A stretch of DNA of 9,736 nt, from the NCBI GenBank assembly GCA_023419055.1, contig JAEZYO010000937.1:1-9736 (forward strand). The letters run 5' to 3'. The notes beneath the pieces were generated by a model, which searched no databases, was not told where the DNA came from, and saw nothing but the letters and a program-made list of their open reading frames with translations. The position numbers were made by a program, and so were the translations under genes. The DNA is from Pseudomonadota bacterium. Lineage in GTDB: Bacteria > Myxococcota > Polyangia > Polyangiales > Polyangiaceae. This document shows, in pieces, positions 1 through 5,780 of this stretch (position 1 is the first letter of the stretch; every line of letters starts with the position of its first letter).

Positions 1-28
1 CCCCCGGAGCGGCACCGGGAGCACAGCC

Positions 29-2098
29 ATGAACGAGCGTCTCCCCAGCCTCCCCCCCGAAGAAGCGAGCGGCCCCTCGTCGAGCGTCGAGTCCCTCGAG
101 AGCGCCGAGCCCGTGACCGCCGAGGCGCCTGAGTCCACACCGCCCGCGGCCGACGGCGATTCGGAGGCCGAGACGGAGGACCGCGAGGACGAGCGCGTCG
201 AGAAGAAGGAGCAGTCCTTCTGGGACTTCTTGAAGCGCACCTACGCGAGCGCCGATCCGCGCTCGCTCGGGCTCCTGCGCATCGCGCTCGGGACGCTGCT
301 CTTCGTGGATCTCGCGCGGCGCATCCCGGACATCGAGGCCCACTACGCGAACACGGGCTGGCTCTCGAACCACTACATGTTGTTCAGGCCGATGAGCTCG
401 CACCTCTTCTCGCTCTACCTGGCGGCGAGCACGCCCGGCGAGGTGAAGGTGTTCTTCGCGGTGCACCTGCTCGTGTACGCGCTCTTCATCGTCGGCTACC
501 GCACGCGGCTGATGCACGCGCTCTCGCTCGTGCTCTTGGTGAGCGTGAACAGCAGGAACATCGCCGTCGAGAACGGCGGCTGGGTGGTGCTCATCCTGCT
601 CACCACCTGGTCGTTGTTCCTGCCGCTCGGTCAGCGCTTCAGCATCGACGCGCTGCGGAAATCACTCCGCGCGCGGCGTGAGGGCACCGAGCTCGCGCTG
701 AACGATCGCAGCTCTCCGGCTCCGTTGATCACGCCGGTCGTCTCGCTCGCCGTCGCCGCCCTGATCTTGCAGTGGGCGACCATCTACTACTTCAACGTGG
801 TCCACAAGACCGGCCCGGAGTGGAAGAACGGCACCGCCGTCTACTACTTCTTCCAGCAGGATCGCATGGTGACCTGGTGGGGCGGCTTCATTCGGGAGTT
901 CATCCCGATGTGGGGCTACAAGGGGATGACGTACGGCGCGCTCGCCATCGAGTCGATGGTGACGGTGCTCCTGATCTCACCGATCGCCTCGCAGAAGACG
1001 CGCATGGTCGCGTGGCTCCTCGTCTGCGTCCTCCACCTGTCGATCGACTCGGTGGTGCAGCTCGGGCCATTCTCCTACGCGATGATGACGATGTTCTTCG
1101 CGCTGATCCCGGCCGCCGCCTGGGACTTCGCCGGGCAGAAGCTGTCTGCCCGACGGCCCTCGGTGACGCTCGAGTTCAACCCGAAGAGCACCTTCGCGCT
1201 CGAAATCTGCCGCTGGGTGAAGCGCCTCGACTCGCTCGAGAAGGTGACGTTCCAGGCCAACCCCGACATCAAGGGGCTGCGCGTGGCGCGCGACGGCGCG
1301 GAGTTCACGAACGTGGACGCGCTCCGGGAAACCGCTCGCTCCTTCCCGATGCGGTTCTTCTGGAGGGCGGTCGCGCGCTTGGTCAACAAGAAGCTCGCGC
1401 TCGGGCTGCAAAAGCCGAAGAGCGCCAGCACCTATCTCGGGATCGAGAAGCTCGTCGGTCGTGACGAGTTCCCGAAGGAGCCGTCGCCGGTGCGGCGCTT
1501 CCTCGGCCGCTGCGTGTGGCCGTTCCGCGAGCTCGCGGTCTTGATCATCATGATTTCGTGCGCGAGCCAGGTGCTCATCGAGAACCGGGCGGTGCCCAAG
1601 TGGCTCAAGCCCGAGAGCAGGCCGGCCTGGATGGAGGCGATCGTCATCTATCCTCGCCTCTTCCAGGGCTGGAGCATGTTTGCGCCGTCCCCGCCGACCG
1701 ATGACGGGCGTCTCGTCGTCGACGGCGTGACCAAGGACGGCCGCAGGTTCGACCCGCTGACCGGGCAGGCGCCCGACTTCGACATCCAGCCGAAGGGCGG
1801 GTTCCGGATGAACCAGATCTGGGGCGACTTCTCGAGGCGCTTCTTCGAAGATCGCTTCAAGACGTATTGGAACGGGTTCCGCGATTTCCTGCGCAACCAC
1901 CACCAGATCACCGGGCGGCCGGAAGACGAGCTCCAGGCCTTCGACGTGTACTGGGTGAGCGAGTGGATCCCGCTGCCCGGTCAGGAGAGAAAGCCGCCCG
2001 AGCGGAAGAAGCTCTTTTCGTATGGGGACGTGAGCCGCGCGCTCGGGAAAGCGCACACTTCCGTTCCGGGCCGCCCGAGCGCAGGATCGAAAGAGTGA
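29..2098 (+). CDS. HTTM-domain integral membrane protein (VKGC-like) with a degenerate DCC-like insert
   Basis: A 689-residue membrane protein. Residues 1-62 are a soluble Glu/Ser/Pro-rich tail. Residues 75-365 look like an HTTM domain, the bacterial relative of vitamin K-dependent gamma-carboxylase: it opens with DPRSLGLLRIALGTLL, has NGGWVVLILL...LPLGQRFSID at 182-207, and has further hydrophobic spans near 233-255, 303-320, 325-340 and 346-362. Residues 379-455 resemble the DCC (DUF393) thiol-disulfide domain often fused to HTTM, but its Cys pair is missing. A last hydrophobic segment lies at 497-517, followed by QGWSMFAPSPPTDDG (546-560), a pattern typical of HTTM C-terminal regions, and a soluble tail. 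The ATG has GGGAG 7 bases upstream (17-21). The stop overlaps the next gene's GTG, so the two are probably co-translated. The reaction is unknown; HTTM membership does not prove carboxylase activity. Confidence 0.85.
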   Translation: MNERLPSLPPEEASGPSSSVESLESAEPVTAEAPESTPPAADGDSEAETEDREDERVEKKEQSFWDFLKRTYASADPRSLGLLRIALGTLLFVDLARRIPDIEAHYANTGWLSNHYMLFRPMSSHLFSLYLAASTPGEVKVFFAVHLLVYALFIVGYRTRLMHALSLVLLVSVNSRNIAVENGGWVVLILLTTWSLFLPLGQRFSIDALRKSLRARREGTELALNDRSSPAPLITPVVSLAVAALILQWATIYYFNVVHKTGPEWKNGTAVYYFFQQDRMVTWWGGFIREFIPMWGYKGMTYGALAIESMVTVLLISPIASQKTRMVAWLLVCVLHLSIDSVVQLGPFSYAMMTMFFALIPAAAWDFAGQKLSARRPSVTLEFNPKSTFALEICRWVKRLDSLEKVTFQANPDIKGLRVARDGAEFTNVDALRETARSFPMRFFWRAVARLVNKKLALGLQKPKSASTYLGIEKLVGRDEFPKEPSPVRRFLGRCVWPFRELAVLIIMISCASQVLIENRAVPKWLKPESRPAWMEAIVIYPRLFQGWSMFAPSPPTDDGRLVVDGVTKDGRRFDPLTGQAPDFDIQPKGGFRMNQIWGDFSRRFFEDRFKTYWNGFRDFLRNHHQITGRPEDELQAFDVYWVSEWIPLPGQERKPPERKKLFSYGDVSRALGKAHTSVPGRPSAGSKE
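2083..2098 (+). promoter_or_regulatory. Ribosome binding site and GTGA coupling of HTTM gene and plsC
   Basis: AGGA at 2083-2086 lies 8 bases before GTG 2095. The GTG shares two bases with the TGA stop of the HTTM gene (2096-2098), an arrangement typical of translational coupling. It decides the plsC start and indicates that the two proteins are made from one message. Confidence 0.7.
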
Positions 2099-2802
2099 CG
2101 CTTCGGCACCTCGCGCACGCCACGTTTCACACGCTCCGCATCTGCGTCCCCACGGTGATTCAGGGGGCGATCGGGACGCTCACCACGGAGACTTGCGACG
2201 AGCGGCTGGACAGCTGGTCGCGCGCGATCGTCCGCTATGCGCGCATCGAGCTGACGGTGATCGGCAAGGAGCTCGTGCCGCCGGGGGAGGCGTTCGTGGT
2301 GATGTCCAATCACCAATCGCTCTACGACATTCCGGTGCTGTTCCAGTCGCTCGGGCTTCGGGTGCGCATGGTCGCGAAGACGGAGCTCTTCAAGGTTCCG
2401 ATCTGGTCGGGGGCGATGCGCAACGCGGGCTTCGTCGAGATCGATCGCGCCAATCGGGTGGCCGCCATGCGCAGCCTGGATCGCGCTCGAGAGGCCATCA
2501 AGGCCGGCACCAGCATCTGGATCGCCCCCGAAGGAACCCGGAGCCCGACCGGCGCGCTCGCGGAGTTCAAGAAGGGGGGATTCCATCTGGCCAGCGGGAC
2601 GGGCGCGCGAATTCTTCCCGTCAGCATCGACGGCACTCGCGACGTGCTCACCGCCAAGGGGCGAGTCGTCCACGACGATCAGAAAGTCAGAGTGACGATC
2701 AGCGCGCCGATCGATCCGGCAGAGTTCGGCAAGAAGCCGGGCACCGCGCTCGTCGACGCGGTGCGCTCCGCGATCGAGCGCGGACTTCCGCCGATTGAGT
2801 GA
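2095..2802 (+). CDS. plsC: 1-acyl-sn-glycerol-3-phosphate acyltransferase (PlsC/LPLAT family)
   Basis: The enzyme is expected to transfer an acyl chain to lysophosphatidic acid, giving phosphatidic acid for membrane phospholipids. The 235-residue product, usual for the family, carries the acyltransferase blocks in order: NHQSLYD (72-78, the H-X4-D catalytic pair H73/D78), KTELFKVPIWSG (95-106), FVEIDR (113-118), EGTRS (146-150, phosphate binding) and LPVSI (174-178). A short hydrophobic N-terminus (about 11-29) may sit on the membrane. I chose the GTG at 2095 because it overlaps the upstream TGA (GTGA), has AGGA 8 bases upstream, and starts where the homologous region begins. The same frame is open back to 1867, but that part lies over the HTTM gene and does not look coding. 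The gene symbol is by family only; this could be a paralogue with another acceptor. Confidence 0.9.
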   Translation: MTLRHLAHATFHTLRICVPTVIQGAIGTLTTETCDERLDSWSRAIVRYARIELTVIGKELVPPGEAFVVMSNHQSLYDIPVLFQSLGLRVRMVAKTELFKVPIWSGAMRNAGFVEIDRANRVAAMRSLDRAREAIKAGTSIWIAPEGTRSPTGALAEFKKGGFHLASGTGARILPVSIDGTRDVLTAKGRVVHDDQKVRVTISAPIDPAEFGKKPGTALVDAVRSAIERGLPPIE

Positions 2803-2810
2803 ATTCTCCT

Positions 2811-2829
2811 AGAGCGAAGAGCTCGCTCT
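2811..2829 (+). terminator. Hairpin after plsC, possible terminator
   Basis: AGAGCGA (2811-2817) and TCGCTCT (2823-2829) form a perfect 7-bp stem with a 5-base loop, 8 bases after the plsC stop. No T-run follows, so it is not a standard intrinsic terminator; it could instead stabilise the 3' end. The remainder of the 255-base gap (2830-3057) holds two more short inverted repeats (2913-2929 and 2930-2947) and TTGACC at 2884-2889 without a convincing -10. I see no gene there. Confidence 0.3.
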
Positions 2830-3043
2830 CTCCAATCTAGGGCCGCAGCGAGGCTCGTCGGATCGAGCCGGGAGCTGCGCAATTTGACCGATGGACGCTC
2901 GACATTCGGGAAGACGAGACTCGCTCGTCGATCGTGGTGCTGCGATCCATAGTCAGCCGAGTGCGCGGTCAGCGAGTGATCGCGAGAGCGAAGAGGGCGG
3001 CTCGCGTAGAGGGCGCGAAGCCGGGAGCGTTCGTCTACTTCCG

Positions 3044-3060
3044 AGGAGTGAAATGAGATG
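3044..3060 (+). promoter_or_regulatory. Ribosome binding site deciding the cytidylyltransferase start
   Basis: AGGAG at 3044-3048 is 9 bases before ATG 3058. An earlier ATG at 3053 is in another frame and stops after two codons. The in-frame GTG at 3049 meets TGA at 3055-3057, so ATG 3058 is the only workable start. Confidence 0.7.
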
Positions 3061-3864
3061 AAGGTCGTCGTCGTGGTTCAGGCACGGCTCAATTCGTCGC
3101 GGCTGCCGGGCAAGGTGATGCTCCCGCTCGCGGGCGAGCCGATGCTGCTCCGCCAAATCGAGCGTCTGCGCGCGAGCGAGCAAGCTCACGAGATCTGCGT
3201 CGCGACCACGGCGACGCCCCGAGACGAGCCGATTCGGGAGCTCGGGAGGCGGCTCGGCGTGCGCGTGGTGAGCGGGCCCGAAGCCGATTTGCTCGACCGC
3301 CACTACCGCGCAGGGCTCGCGACGTTCGCGGACGCGGTGGTGCAGATTTCTGCCGACTCGCCGCTGATCGATCCCGCGGTGGTCGATCAGGTGATTCGGT
3401 TCTGGCGGCGTCGCTCCGCCGAGCTCGACCTCGCGACGAACCTCGCGCCGCCCACCTTCCCCGAGGGCAACGGCGTCGAAGTGATCCCGATGGATGTCCT
3501 GCGCGTCGCGCGCGCGGAGGCGCGGCGCCCCGCCGAGCGCGAGCACGTCTCGCTCTTCGTGCGCAGCAACTCCGAGCGCTTCCGGATCGGTAACGTCCGC
3601 TGCGAGAACGGCCGCGATCGAACCCTCGGCTACCGCTTCCGTGTCGGCTACGCCGAGGACTACGAGTTCGTGCGCGCGATCTTCGACGCGCTCTGGTCGG
3701 AGCAGGCGCCGCTCTTCGGGCTCGACGACATCTTCGAGTTGCTCGCGGCGCGGCCGGATCTGCGACGCATCAACGCGCGCTACTGCAACAAGCCCTCGCT
3801 CGCCTCGACCACCCCCGACCCGCGGGTGCTGTTCCAGGAGCTCCGGGTCGCCGACGCGGAGTAG
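3058..3864 (+). CDS. SpsF-like cytidylyltransferase (CMP-sugar synthetase family)
   Basis: A 268-residue soluble protein of the group that includes SpsF and the CMP-acylneuraminate and CMP-KDO synthetases. These enzymes join CMP to an acidic sugar for surface polysaccharide synthesis. Visible motifs: the nucleotide-binding start KVVVVVQARLNSSRLPGKVM (2-21), SADSPLIDP (98-106, with the conserved Asp), EGNGVEVI (136-143), REHV (161-164) and RVGYAEDYEFVRAIF (195-209). Family members usually have VD-x-PED at the last motif; here Asp is replaced by Gly197 and Pro by Ala199. No sugar-biosynthesis partner or glycosyltransferase is adjacent, so the substrate cannot be named. It converges on the phosphoesterase gene with 7 bases between stops and no visible terminator. 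Confidence 0.82.
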   Translation: MKVVVVVQARLNSSRLPGKVMLPLAGEPMLLRQIERLRASEQAHEICVATTATPRDEPIRELGRRLGVRVVSGPEADLLDRHYRAGLATFADAVVQISADSPLIDPAVVDQVIRFWRRRSAELDLATNLAPPTFPEGNGVEVIPMDVLRVARAEARRPAEREHVSLFVRSNSERFRIGNVRCENGRDRTLGYRFRVGYAEDYEFVRAIFDALWSEQAPLFGLDDIFELLAARPDLRRINARYCNKPSLASTTPDPRVLFQELRVADAE

Positions 3865-3871
3865 CCGGCGC

Positions 3872-4579
3872 TCAGAAGCTCGAGTGCACGCCGTAGCAGG
3901 CGCGGCGCGTGTCGAGCGCGAGGAAGCTCAGCTTGCCCTCGCTGCAGGAGCCGCTGTTCAAGAACAGCCGCCCGCCGTGATCGGTCTGCGCCGCGAGGTG
4001 CGTGTGACCGGTGACGATCACGTCGACCTCGCGCTCTCGGGCGACGCCCATCGCCCAGCGCTGGAACGCGCAGCGTGAGCCGTCGAGCGAGAGGCCGCCG
4101 CGCTTCTCGTCGAGCTCGGCGAAGAGACGGTACATCGCGTTCAGGCCGAGCCGGCGGATCCACCCGCCGAGCCAGATGCCGAGCTCCGAGAGCCAGCGCC
4201 GCCGCTCGATCAAGGGGTCGTTCTGGTGCCCGTGGGTAAACAGCAGCCGCACCCCGTCGGCTTGAAGCAGGTACTCGTCCGGAGCGCCGTCAACGGCTCC
4301 CGCGACCAGGTCGTGATTGCCGTGGATGTAGAGGTACTCGGGGCGCTGGAAGCGCCGCGCGATCTCCCGGTGGCGCTCCCGGGCGAGCCGTAGCTCCTCG
4401 CCCGGGGTCCCGGGGAGGAGACCCGTGAGGGTTTCCCAAATGTCCCCGAGCAGCACCACCCGCTCGAAATTCCGCTCCAGGAACCGAAGAAACCGGAGGA
4501 AATCGCCGTCGTCGTGGCCGAACCCGTCCGCCGCGCCGCCTGCACCGAGGTGCAGATCCGAAATCACTGCGATTTGCAT
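3872..4579 (-). CDS. Metallophosphoesterase, LpxH-like
   Basis: A 235-residue calcineurin-like phosphoesterase with the full metal-site set: D8-x-H10 (SDLHLG), GDIWE with D46, GNHD (87-90), H116/H118 (THGHQ) and GHTH (191-194). The Glu in GD-x-x-E, the YIHGNHD context and the length of about 240 residues recall LpxH, the UDP-2,3-diacylglucosamine hydrolase of lipid A synthesis. The neighbourhood is not a lipid A cluster, so I name only the superfamily with confidence. The start is set at ATG 4579: GGGAG lies 10 bases upstream (4590-4594) and the protein begins directly with the first beta strand. The longer GTG start at 4606 has GGAG only about one base away and adds nine residues that look unrelated. 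A sigma-54-like promoter lies upstream, with a predicted transcript start at 4614. Confidence 0.85.
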   Translation of the reverse strand: MQIAVISDLHLGAGGAADGFGHDDGDFLRFLRFLERNFERVVLLGDIWETLTGLLPGTPGEELRLARERHREIARRFQRPEYLYIHGNHDLVAGAVDGAPDEYLLQADGVRLLFTHGHQNDPLIERRRWLSELGIWLGGWIRRLGLNAMYRLFAELDEKRGGLSLDGSRCAFQRWAMGVAREREVDVIVTGHTHLAAQTDHGGRLFLNSGSCSEGKLSFLALDTRRACYGVHSSF

Positions 4580-4624
4580 GAACGTGATGCTCCCGCCGCG
4601 GCACACACTCCGCAGCGTTCGCTC

Positions 4625-4640
4625 TGCAGGAATAGTGCCA
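4625..4640 (-). promoter_or_regulatory. Sigma-54-like -24/-12 promoter of the phosphoesterase gene
   Basis: Read on the minus strand the sequence is TGGCACTATTCCTGCA. Against the sigma-54 consensus TGGCACG-N4-TTGCW it matches the whole TGGCAC block and TGC-W, with exact spacing between the GG (-24) and GC (-12) elements. This places +1 near 4614, 35 bases before the ATG at 4579. Sigma-54 promoters need an upstream activator, and dyads that could bind one lie behind it (4652-4688 and 4691-4726). The motif and spacing are seen; use of the promoter is inferred. Confidence 0.6.
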
Positions 4641-4651
4641 CCCAGTTACGC

Positions 4652-4688
4652 TCAGGTGTCCGCTCAGAAAGATTCGAGAAACACCTGA
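4652..4688. repeat. 8-bp inverted repeat upstream of the sigma-54-like promoter
   Basis: TCAGGTGT (4652-4659) and ACACCTGA (4681-4688) are perfect inverted copies separated by 21 bases. They lie at about -38 to -74 from the predicted start at 4614, close for an enhancer but suitable for another regulator. Alternatively they form a long-loop hairpin. Confidence 0.5.
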
Positions 4689-4690
4689 TC

Positions 4691-4726
4691 CTGCTGTCGC
4701 GACCGTGCAGCAGTGTCGCGTGACAG
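4691..4726. promoter_or_regulatory. Nested repeats, candidate activator site for the phosphoesterase promoter
   Basis: TGTCGCG occurs twice, at 4695-4701 and 4714-4720, 19 bases apart. The second copy opens the dyad TGTC-GCGT-GACA (4714-4725). CTGCTG (4691-4696) and CAGCAG (4708-4713) also pair around an 11-base loop containing TCGCGA. The block lies about 77-112 bases before the predicted transcript start, where enhancer-binding proteins commonly bind. The repeats are direct observation; regulator binding is inference. Confidence 0.4.
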
Positions 4727-4748
4727 CCACGCTTCGACGCGTGCCGTC

Positions 4749-4772
4749 AAAACTGGTTAGACCTCAAACCAG
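4749..4772 (-). terminator. Intrinsic terminator-like hairpin after the 4821-5621 gene
   Basis: On the minus strand CTGGTT (4772-4767) pairs with AACCAG (4758-4753) across an 8-base loop, followed directly by TTTT (4752-4749). It lies about 50 bases past the stop of the upstream minus-strand gene. The stem is short and the T-run is only four, so it would be a weak terminator. It would separate that gene from the phosphoesterase promoter. Confidence 0.45.
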
Positions 4773-4820
4773 CAGTACGCGGGCTCGTTGCGGTGAATTC
4801 TGCCGAACGGAGTCGTTGAG

Positions 4821-5621
4821 CTAGTCAGCGCGAATGTCAACCACGTCGATTCCGGCAACCTTGCACCAGACACGCACCACGAAGGTGCCGCGCACGGTCC
4901 AGGGGGTCACGTCGACGCGATCGATCTCGTCCACGGTCTCTACCGGCAGGCGATGCATCAAGTGCTCTTCGACGAAGCGCCGCCGCAGCGCGTCGGTCGA
5001 GAGGCGCGCCGCGTCGGGCCCGCGCACGACGAAGGTCGCCATCTCGAAAATCTCGAGCGGCTCCGCCGCCGCTTCGGGCAGAGCGGGGCGCTCGGAGCTA
5101 CGTTTGATCGGATTGAGTCCGCTCGTCGGCGGCGCGTCCGCGCTCGACGGTGAGCTCTCGGTCGCGAGCGCCTCCTGCTCGGTCGGCGCGAGCGTGTCGC
5201 CATCGACCGCTCCGTTCTCGACGCCGAGATCGGGCGCGGTCTCGAGTGCTGCGCGCCGCAGGGCGGGGGTCATGCTGGGCGTGTGCGCCCCCGGGGCGTT
5301 CTTGATGCGATCCGCGTAGGGGATGGTGTCGAGCTGCGGACGAACCGCGGGACGGAGCTCCTCGGCGATGGCCGCGAGCGTCTCTCGCCCGGCGGGTGCC
5401 TCGCGCACCTGAATCTCGGGCAGCGAATCATGCCGCTCGTGGTTGCCCACGATCTCGGCGGTGATGGCCTCGAGCGTCTCTCGCCCGGCAGGCGCGTACG
5501 CCACTCGGATCTCCGGCTGGCTCGCCTCCCAGCCACCGGCAGCAGCACGCTCGCGCGCGGCGGCGGCCCTGGCAGAGGGGGGCGGTGGTGGGGTCTTCGA
5601 TTGGCGTGCGCTCGAGCTCAA
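4821..5621 (-). CDS. Unrecognised protein with 32-residue internal duplication
   Basis: I do not recognise this 266-residue protein. It starts with a low-complexity Ser/Pro/Ala/Arg region (TPPPPPSARAAAARERAAA), followed by two near-identical segments at about 36-57 (PEIRVAYAPAGRETLEAITA) and 68-89 (PEIQVREAPAGRETLAAIAE), then a disordered acidic/Pro linker. It ends in a compact-looking domain of about 75 residues (191-266) beginning FEMATFVVRG and ending RVWCKVAGIDVVDIRAD. There is no signal peptide or membrane span, so it is probably cytoplasmic. The start is uncertain. TTG 5621 marks where third-position G/C becomes strong, but its ribosome site is weak. The frame continues to TTG 5768, which has AAGGAG 9 bases upstream and would give 315 residues. 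The added 49 codons have poor codon bias (about half G/C-ending over codons 14-49), and that start abuts the divergent gene. No ATG is available near the start. Confidence 0.65.
   Translation of the reverse strand: MSSSARQSKTPPPPPSARAAAARERAAAGGWEASQPEIRVAYAPAGRETLEAITAEIVGNHERHDSLPEIQVREAPAGRETLAAIAEELRPAVRPQLDTIPYADRIKNAPGAHTPSMTPALRRAALETAPDLGVENGAVDGDTLAPTEQEALATESSPSSADAPPTSGLNPIKRSSERPALPEAAAEPLEIFEMATFVVRGPDAARLSTDALRRRFVEEHLMHRLPVETVDEIDRVDVTPWTVRGTFVVRVWCKVAGIDVVDIRAD
5375..5489. repeat. Two 19-bp identical copies, 96 bp apart, inside the 4821-5621 gene
   Basis: CGAGCGTCTCTCGCCCGGC is present at 5375-5393 and again at 5471-5489. The 96-bp offset equals 32 codons, so the copies keep frame and encode the AGRETL core of the protein's two repeats. 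This is the DNA trace of an in-frame tandem duplication. Confidence 0.85.
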
Positions 5622-5712
5622 GTTATCCGTCAGTATCGCACGGAACGAACGCGGAGAGATCGGCTCGAAATTTGACGCAGCTGAGGCTTTACGTGAGCGG
5701 TGCCCATGTAGG

Positions 5713-5724
5713 TGACGTGCGTCA
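5713..5724. promoter_or_regulatory. TGACG-TG-CGTCA dyad in the divergent gap
   Basis: A 12-bp sequence with perfect 5-bp arms, TGACG (5713-5717) and CGTCA (5720-5724), lies between the unrecognised minus-strand gene (start 5621) and the small plus-strand gene (5773). It is operator-like. TTGACG, a possible plus-strand -35, is at 5672-5677, but I find no matching -10. Confidence 0.35.
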
Positions 5725-5760
5725 TCCACGATCTTCGCGTGCTGGTGGAAGAACGCGGAG

Positions 5761-5780
5761 GAGCGCAACGCGTTGCGCTC
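5761..5780. repeat. Perfect 20-bp palindrome at the start of the 5773 gene
   Basis: GAGCGCAACGCGTTGCGCTC is its own reverse complement over all 20 bases. It contains TTG codons on both strands (plus 5773, minus 5768), each with a purine-rich ribosome-site match 9 bases upstream: GGAGGAG at 5757-5763 on plus, AAGGAG at 5783-5778 on minus. It could be an operator over the start codon or an RNA hairpin that limits translation. It also makes the minus-strand start at 5768 look good by symmetry alone. Confidence 0.75.

Noticed and set aside
772..1464. Plus-strand open frame of 230 codons inside the HTTM gene
   Set aside because: Out-of-frame reading of a strongly supported gene; low-complexity Arg/Asp/Gly product.
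977..2056. Minus-strand open frame of 359 codons
   Set aside because: Antisense shadow of the HTTM gene; composition is Arg/Pro/Glu/His-rich without any recognisable motif.
1867..2094. N-terminal extension of the acyltransferase frame
   Set aside because: It overlaps the HTTM gene by 230 bases and encodes non-family sequence; GTG 2095 has the overlap signature and a ribosome site.
2953..3546. Minus-strand open frame of 197 codons
   Set aside because: Antisense to the cytidylyltransferase and to the preceding gap; product is Arg/His/Leu-rich with no motif.
3494..4078. Plus-strand frame spanning the end of the cytidylyltransferase and the antisense of the phosphoesterase
   Set aside because: Crosses two well-supported genes and gives a Ser/Arg-rich shadow product.
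4580..4606. Upstream GTG start for the phosphoesterase
   Set aside because: Its SD match is only about one base away, and the nine added residues precede the normal family N-terminus. ATG 4579 has a well-spaced GGGAG.
5622..5768. 49-codon N-terminal extension of the 4821-5621 gene
   Set aside because: Not fully excluded: the TTG at 5768 has a good ribosome site. But third-position G/C drops to about half over most of it, it covers the likely promoter gap, and its ribosome site may be a by-product of the palindrome.
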